From positions 62,001-126,000 of the forward strand of contig NZ_CP035282.1 in assembly GCF_004103715.1 (NCBI RefSeq): a stretch of DNA of 64,000 nt, given 5' to 3'. This document shows, one piece after another, positions 60,119-64,000 of the stretch. The position numbers and the translations under genes are program-made. The notes under the pieces were generated by a model. That model was given only the letters and a program-made list of their open reading frames with translations. It made no database searches and was not told the origin of the DNA. Source of the stretch: Acidilutibacter cellobiosedens. GTDB taxonomy: Bacteria > Bacillota > Clostridia > Tissierellales > Acidilutibacteraceae. Within the stretch, counting starts at the first letter, position 1; every line of letters begins with the position of its first letter.

Positions 60119-60784
60119 CTAAAAAGTTAAAAGTGAGAAGAAATAACCTATGTATCCGGTGGCCATCAATATACCGACGATAATGAGCAATCCGCCTGAT
60201 ATGAAATTGATGATTTTGTAATTTTTTTCAATAAAATCAAATGCACCTTTTAGTTGGTCAATTAACAATGCGCTTATGATAAAGGGTATTCCTAATCCTA
60301 ATGAAAAGGCAAACAACATAGAAATTCCTTTTAATAATGACCCTTCGAGGGATGCCATTAATAAAGCGGACCCTAAAAAAGTCCCTACACACGGTGTCCA
60401 ATTAATTGAAAACACGATTCCAAAGACCATAGATGAAAAAAATTCAAGGTTCTTGATAACCATATTTTTCTTACCTATGCGGTTTAAAAATCCTATTTTT
60501 AATATTCCCAGAAAGTTCAGGCCAATTATAATCACAATAGAACCCGTTACAATATTGAGAATTGTTTTGTAATTACGTATTAGTTTTCCAACAGTCCCCA
60601 TAAAAGCCCCCATTATAACAAAAACAATGGTAAACCCTAAAACAAAACCGATTGAGTTTGTGAGAGCTTTCTTTTTATTCGCTTCATTTGCTGCAAAATA
60701 AGATATATATATGGGCAGCATAGACAAAAGACAAGGTGATATAAATGTAATGATTCCTTCTAAAAACATCAGAATATATTGCAT
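60119..60784 (-). CDS. CcdA-type cytochrome c biogenesis/thiol reductant transporter
   Basis: A 221-residue polytopic protein with six hydrophobic segments. The paired membrane cysteines of CcdA are visible: ISPCLLSMLP near residue 18 and NWTPCVGTFLG in the middle. It transfers reducing power from cytoplasmic thioredoxin to extracytoplasmic partners such as the TlpA protein encoded next. It is downstream of the ArsR gene (111-base gap). Confidence 0.9.
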   Translation of the reverse strand: MQYILMFLEGIITFISPCLLSMLPIYISYFAANEANKKKALTNSIGFVLGFTIVFVIMGAFMGTVGKLIRNYKTILNIVTGSIVIIIGLNFLGILKIGFLNRIGKKNMVIKNLEFFSSMVFGIVFSINWTPCVGTFLGSALLMASLEGSLLKGISMLFAFSLGLGIPFIISALLIDQLKGAFDFIEKNYKIINFISGGLLIIVGILMATGYIGYFFSLLTF

Positions 60785-60895
60785 ATCATCCTCCCATGTT
60801 TATTTAAAGCTAAACATTAAAAAACTTTTTATAGCTCAAACCAATTAATTTTTGTAAATCCGTTTTCTATTAATACCCCAAACAGAGTAATGTTC

Positions 60896-61195
60896 CTACC
60901 CCTTATCTTTCTCGCTGTTACAGTAATATTTTTTAAGTACGAAAATGACTTCTTCTACCCTGTGGTCGGAAATGTAATAGGTAACACTCTGTCCTGATTT
61001 TGAAAAATCCAGGATTCCATGGGATTTTAGAAGTGCAAGATGTTGAGATAGTGCTGATTGGGTGATATTCGGTATTTTTTCTCCGAGACTACTTACGTTT
61101 TTCGGACCTTTGATAAGTTCACACAAAATTAACAAGCGGTTCTCATTGGCGAGAACTTTTAATAGTTCAGCGATTTGTTTTGCTTTGTTTTCCAT
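60896..61195 (-). CDS. ArsR-family repressor
   Basis: A 99-residue winged-helix protein: LKVLANENRLLILCELIKGP, NITQSALSQHLALLKSHGIL, then SGQSVTYYISD. The ELCVC-type metal site is not present (CELIKG), so it may sense redox or another signal rather than arsenic. It is the first gene of the ArsR-CcdA-TlpA unit and probably binds the ATATTAGTA dyad just upstream. Confidence 0.9.
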   Translation of the reverse strand: MENKAKQIAELLKVLANENRLLILCELIKGPKNVSSLGEKIPNITQSALSQHLALLKSHGILDFSKSGQSVTYYISDHRVEEVIFVLKKYYCNSEKDKG

Positions 61196-61242
61196 TTGAA
61201 GTTTCCTTTCTATATTTAGGTTGATAGGTTTTTGTGCCAGAT

Positions 61243-61270
61243 ATATTAGTAATTAATAATATACTAATAT
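61243..61270 (-). promoter_or_regulatory. ArsR operator candidate
   Basis: ATATTAGTA (61243-61251), 10 bases, TACTAATAT (61262-61270): an inverted repeat about 48 bases upstream of the ArsR start on the minus strand. The rest of the gap to 61548 shows only the terminator. Confidence 0.6.
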
Positions 61271-61423
61271 TCGTAAACTTTGTCAATTATTCATGAAATT
61301 AATACGCGACTTATGCATGAAAAAATATCGTCCACTTTTATTGCAGCTATACTTATAGGTAAAACAACAAATATTTATGAGACCAAGATTATTTCTTCAA
61401 GTGGTATTCAAGAGTCAATATAA

Positions 61424-61465
61424 AAGGAAATCTGTTAAACAATAAATGTTATATCAGATTTCCTT
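61424..61465 (-). terminator. Terminator of PTS operon
   Basis: AAGGAAATCTG (61424-61434) pairs with CAGATTTCCTT (61455-61465). On the minus strand the stem is followed by TTTATATTG. Confidence 0.65.
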
Positions 61466-61548
61466 AAGTTTATAACCCATGGGAAAATTCTATTTTCATT
61501 GATTTAAATTTTCCGCAAAGTGGGTTTCAATAAAACTCTTTTTATAAA

Positions 61549-62013
61549 TTAATTAATTTCTCTCTTTAAAGTATTATATATACAATTTGTATCTTTACAC
61601 TTTTTTAATGAAGTTAATACGTCTTCTTTTTCAAACATATTAATTAATTTTTGTAAAACTTTAACTTGATGGGAAGGATTTTTTACAGCTAACATAAATA
61701 CCATCTCTACATCTAAGACAGTGGTACCATTTCCCATTTCAATAAATTTTACCGGTTTTTCCAATGTTGAAACCAAAATAGCCGGTTTTATCACATGTTC
61801 CGTGTCCGTATGAGGCAGTGCAACTTTGGCGCCTAAAGTCGGAAGGCCTGTAGGATAGATCTTTTCCCTATCTATTATTGCTTGTTTGAAACTTTCCTTT
61901 ACATAGCCTTTTTCATACAGAATATCTGAAAGTTTAGACAGTAACTCTTCTTTATTCTTTGCTTTTGTATCCAAGTATATTAGTTCCTTTTTTATCATAT
62001 CTGTATCTTTCAA
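61549..62013 (-). CDS. PTS sugar transporter EIIA (mannitol/fructose/galactitol type)
   Basis: A 154-residue EIIA domain: KNKEELLSKLSDILYEKGYV, AIIDREKIYPTGLPTLG, VALPHTDTEHV (the phosphorylated His) and VFMLAVKNPSHQVKVLQKL. It receives phosphate from HPr and passes it to EIIB. TTG 62013 is chosen because AGGAGG stands 9 bases upstream; the longer reading from 62046 would cover that site. It is last in the PTS operon. Confidence 0.88.
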   Translation of the reverse strand: MKDTDMIKKELIYLDTKAKNKEELLSKLSDILYEKGYVKESFKQAIIDREKIYPTGLPTLGAKVALPHTDTEHVIKPAILVSTLEKPVKFIEMGNGTTVLDVEMVFMLAVKNPSHQVKVLQKLINMFEKEDVLTSLKKCKDTNCIYNTLKREIN

Positions 62014-62113
62014 GTTAACAGACCTCCTGCTATTGATAATTAACAACTAAGCTATCATGCACTAATTAAAAGATAAAAATAATTCTATCTTAACTTATAA
62101 TTATAGATAATCT

Positions 62114-63358
62114 TTAACGTAGGACCTTTGATAAGAAGCCAATAATTATATTCCCGATATTAAATCCAAAATGTCCGTCAGTGATCATCCCGGAAACTTT
62201 TACTCCCGTAACTTTCATCATTTCTGTTGCTTCAGGGGCAAAATAATTGGACAATAATACAACGAAAAACAAGTTGATTACTGAAGAAATAAAGGTTCTT
62301 AATACATTCCCGTCACTGGCCATTGCACACATAGGAATTACATAACAAACGGCTCCCAATAATCCTACAGGGAAATAAGTCATATTTGGAATAATAAATG
62401 CAAATAGTATTACAATGGGGATGCAAAGTACAGTAACAGTAATTACAGCCGGATCTCCTAAACTTAAAGCAATATCCATACCTATATTTAATTTAGTTTC
62501 ATTCCCCATTTTCCTTTTCATATATTCCTGTACGGAATTTCCTACGGAAGATAATCCTTCCATCATTACACTTACCATTCTAGGGAGTAAATTTAATACT
62601 GCAGCTATTCCTATAGCCATAGTTAAACATACGGCCCATGGTTGTTTAGTTAAAATTCCTAAAAATATACCCACAAACAGACCTACTACCGCCGGGTCTC
62701 CGAAAAATCCAAGTTTGTTAGCTATTTTATCCATACTGATATCAACCTTATTTAGTCCTGGAATAAAATCAATTATTTTATTTATTAGCAATGATGCCGG
62801 ATAAGTCAAAGTGATAAATGAAAATGTGGAACAGGTTGTCCCCTCCAGTCCAAAGTATTCTTGCCATCTGGGAGCCACTTTTTGTGCGGCATATAATGTC
62901 AAAACACCAAATACGACCGTAACCCCTAAGCCTAAAAGTATGTTACCGAATAAAGCATATGCCAGAGCTCCCGGAATTAGAAAATGTATAAAGTTCCATA
63001 TATCGATATTCATCACATTAGTTACTTTTAATCTAAGCAAAATTATGTTAATTGCAACTATAATTAAGACTGCAATAGCAGCAAATGGGACTCCCCAGGA
63101 AGCCCCGCCGATAGCGGCAAATCCTATATCTACAGTAGTGAATCCTTTGCCCATGGCTTTGTAATACTCCGTTGCAGGGGAGATACTTGACATCAAGAGA
63201 TTCACAACTAAATTTAATCCTTGAAACCCAATGCCAACGAGCAATCCCGCTTTTAAAGCCGCTCCTATTTTCATCCTGAAAAAAAGGCCTAAAAGAAATA
63301 TCATTATAGGCAGCATCACAACAGGCCCTAAATCGAGTATTTTTTGAATAATTACCAT
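62114..63358 (-). CDS. PTS galactitol-type EIIC permease
   Basis: A 414-residue membrane EIIC of the galactitol (Gat) family: ILDLGPVVMLPIMIFLLGLF at the N-terminus, MKIGAALKAGLLVGIGFQGL, and about ten hydrophobic segments ending ...GHFGFNIGNIIIGFLSKVLR. It carries the sugar alcohol through the membrane while it is phosphorylated. GGGAGGG precedes the start. Lies between the EIIB and EIIA genes. Confidence 0.92.
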   Translation of the reverse strand: MVIIQKILDLGPVVMLPIMIFLLGLFFRMKIGAALKAGLLVGIGFQGLNLVVNLLMSSISPATEYYKAMGKGFTTVDIGFAAIGGASWGVPFAAIAVLIIVAINIILLRLKVTNVMNIDIWNFIHFLIPGALAYALFGNILLGLGVTVVFGVLTLYAAQKVAPRWQEYFGLEGTTCSTFSFITLTYPASLLINKIIDFIPGLNKVDISMDKIANKLGFFGDPAVVGLFVGIFLGILTKQPWAVCLTMAIGIAAVLNLLPRMVSVMMEGLSSVGNSVQEYMKRKMGNETKLNIGMDIALSLGDPAVITVTVLCIPIVILFAFIIPNMTYFPVGLLGAVCYVIPMCAMASDGNVLRTFISSVINLFFVVLLSNYFAPEATEMMKVTGVKVSGMITDGHFGFNIGNIIIGFLSKVLR

Positions 63359-63389
63359 AATATTCTCCCTCCTATTTTACTCAAAATTT

Positions 63390-63689
63390 TTATTTACCTA
63401 AAATTTTATTGCACTCATCGACTATCTGTTTTTTTATATTTTCTTGATTGATTCCCGAAATCAAACCGAATACACTAATAACCGGTTTGTTAAGGGGTTT
63501 GTTGTACTTTGATGTTGTCAGAATTAAATCGACATCATTTTGTTTACTTGGGATTTCGCTAAGGGTTGATTTTGTAATCTTTGCAGGTACATGTGCATCT
63601 TTTAAAATCACCTTTACTTTTTCTTGAGCAACTGTAGAAGTTGCAACACCGCTTCCGCATGCTACTAAAATATTTACTTCTTTTGACAT
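63390..63689 (-). CDS. PTS galactitol-type EIIB
   Basis: A 99-residue EIIB with the phosphocysteine at Cys11 in ILVACGSGVATST, and VISVFGLISGINQENIK in the second half. It passes phosphate from EIIA to the incoming polyol. GGAGG precedes ATG 63689. It is 31 bases before the EIIC gene and 26 bases after the dehydrogenase gene, all on the minus strand. Confidence 0.92.
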   Translation of the reverse strand: MSKEVNILVACGSGVATSTVAQEKVKVILKDAHVPAKITKSTLSEIPSKQNDVDLILTTSKYNKPLNKPVISVFGLISGINQENIKKQIVDECNKILGK

Positions 63690-63715
63690 TTTATATCCTC
63701 CCTAAAAAACATATT

Positions 63716-64000
63716 CTACGGTTTTAAAACTACTTTAATTGCTTGTCCCGATTGGGCTAATTTTATGGCATCATTGATTTTTTCTAAGGGCATTATATGT
63801 GTTATTATTTTTTCTGCTGGGAATCTATCGGATATGGATAATTCAAACGCTTTCTGTACTTGGATACTGTTGCTGGCATAATGTCCGTAAATCTTAATAT
63901 TTTGATAATGTATTTGATTAGTATCTAACTCTGTTAATGCTCCTTTCTTAACTCCTCCGAAAAATACAACTATTCCTCCTTTTTTAACCATAAAAATCGA
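63716..64000 (-). CDS. Zinc-type alcohol/polyol dehydrogenase, C-terminal part (cut by window end)
   Basis: The last ~95 residues of a medium-chain dehydrogenase: KKGGIVVFFGGVKKGALTEL, then IHYQNIKIYGHYASNSIQVQ, AEKIITHIMPLEKINDAIKL and the end QSGQAIKVVLKP. The frame is open to the window edge, so the gene begins outside. Beside a galactitol PTS it is probably a polyol-phosphate (galactitol- or sorbitol-phosphate) dehydrogenase that oxidises the imported sugar alcohol. Confidence 0.88.
   Translation of the reverse strand, partial: SIFMVKKGGIVVFFGGVKKGALTELDTNQIHYQNIKIYGHYASNSIQVQKAFELSISDRFPAEKIITHIMPLEKINDAIKLAQSGQAIKVVLKP

Noticed and set aside
1-64000. CRISPR array, rRNA or tRNA genes
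   Set aside because: No regularly spaced short repeats with spacers, no rRNA-like stretches and no tRNA cloverleaf with a CCA end or TTCGAxTC arm were recognised.

Overview
The window looks like a chromosomal stretch of a low-GC anaerobic Firmicute (Bacillota, Clostridia/Tissierellia type). The signs are strong AGGAGG ribosome sites, frequent TTG/GTG starts, FeoAB, a DUF362 ferredoxin-like protein, an Mrp/NifX/DUF134 cluster and a galactitol-type PTS. It falls into three parts with different base composition: a GC-richer integrative conjugative element (about 1-34,470), an AT-rich accessory zone with many decayed genes (about 34,500-47,200), and AT-rich ordinary chromosome (47,200-64,000). 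No rRNA, tRNA or CRISPR array was seen.

The conjugative element has its left end outside the window. Its transfer operon starts with Tad/type-IV-pilus-like parts (CpaF ATPase, TadB and TadC membrane proteins, a DUF4320 protein, a prepilin-like protein). It continues with type IV secretion parts: a VirB2-size DUF3852 protein, VirB6/TrbL, a small VirB3/PrgI-size protein, the VirB4 ATPase and an M23 wall hydrolase. DNA processing follows: a small probable relaxosome protein, a MobP3-type relaxase with Sel1 repeats, a Toprim/DUF3991 protein and VirD4. Two oriT candidates are visible. Terminator-like hairpins stand before several gene blocks. Cargo is inserted in the operon: an antisense HEAT-like gene, an lnu-type lincosamide nucleotidyltransferase, and a complete bacitracin cassette bcrR-bcrA-bcrB-bcrD(uppP). 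In the BcrR-BcrA gap lies a GACA-N7-TGTC site. The recombination end holds a sigma-like factor, a structured non-coding segment, MazF, a resolvase domain without its catalytic serine, and three tandem serine recombinases, the middle one lacking the catalytic domain.

Next to the recombinases lies a small HTH gene and an ABC-three-component (ABC-3C) probable defence system with a metallophosphoesterase carrying a C-terminal beta-rich region. The ABC-3C ATPase gene is split by a frameshift. Then four copies of a ~25-bp direct repeat, spaced 0.84-0.96 kb apart, separate small gene units: a DUF6518-like membrane protein, a decayed MntA/HepT pair, a frameshifted GNAT acetyltransferase with a truncated gene, and a broken aminoglycoside-phosphotransferase-like gene. 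This array resembles gene cassettes and is the least explained structure in the window. It is followed by an MFS/ChrB/YkvA operon and remnants of a methyltransferase and perhaps a transporter under a promoter with three near-identical operators.

The chromosomal part holds a MarR regulator with a histidine-rich tail, a DtxR/MntR-type regulator, two DUF3841 paralogues, a B3/B4-domain protein, feoAB, a DUF362 ferredoxin-like protein, a REP-type transposase bounded by inverted repeats, a TetR regulator whose operator recurs before a CDP-alcohol phosphatidyltransferase, the NifX/Mrp/DUF134 group, an ArsR-CcdA-TlpA redox operon, and a PTS operon (IIA, IIC, IIB, dehydrogenase) cut by the window end.
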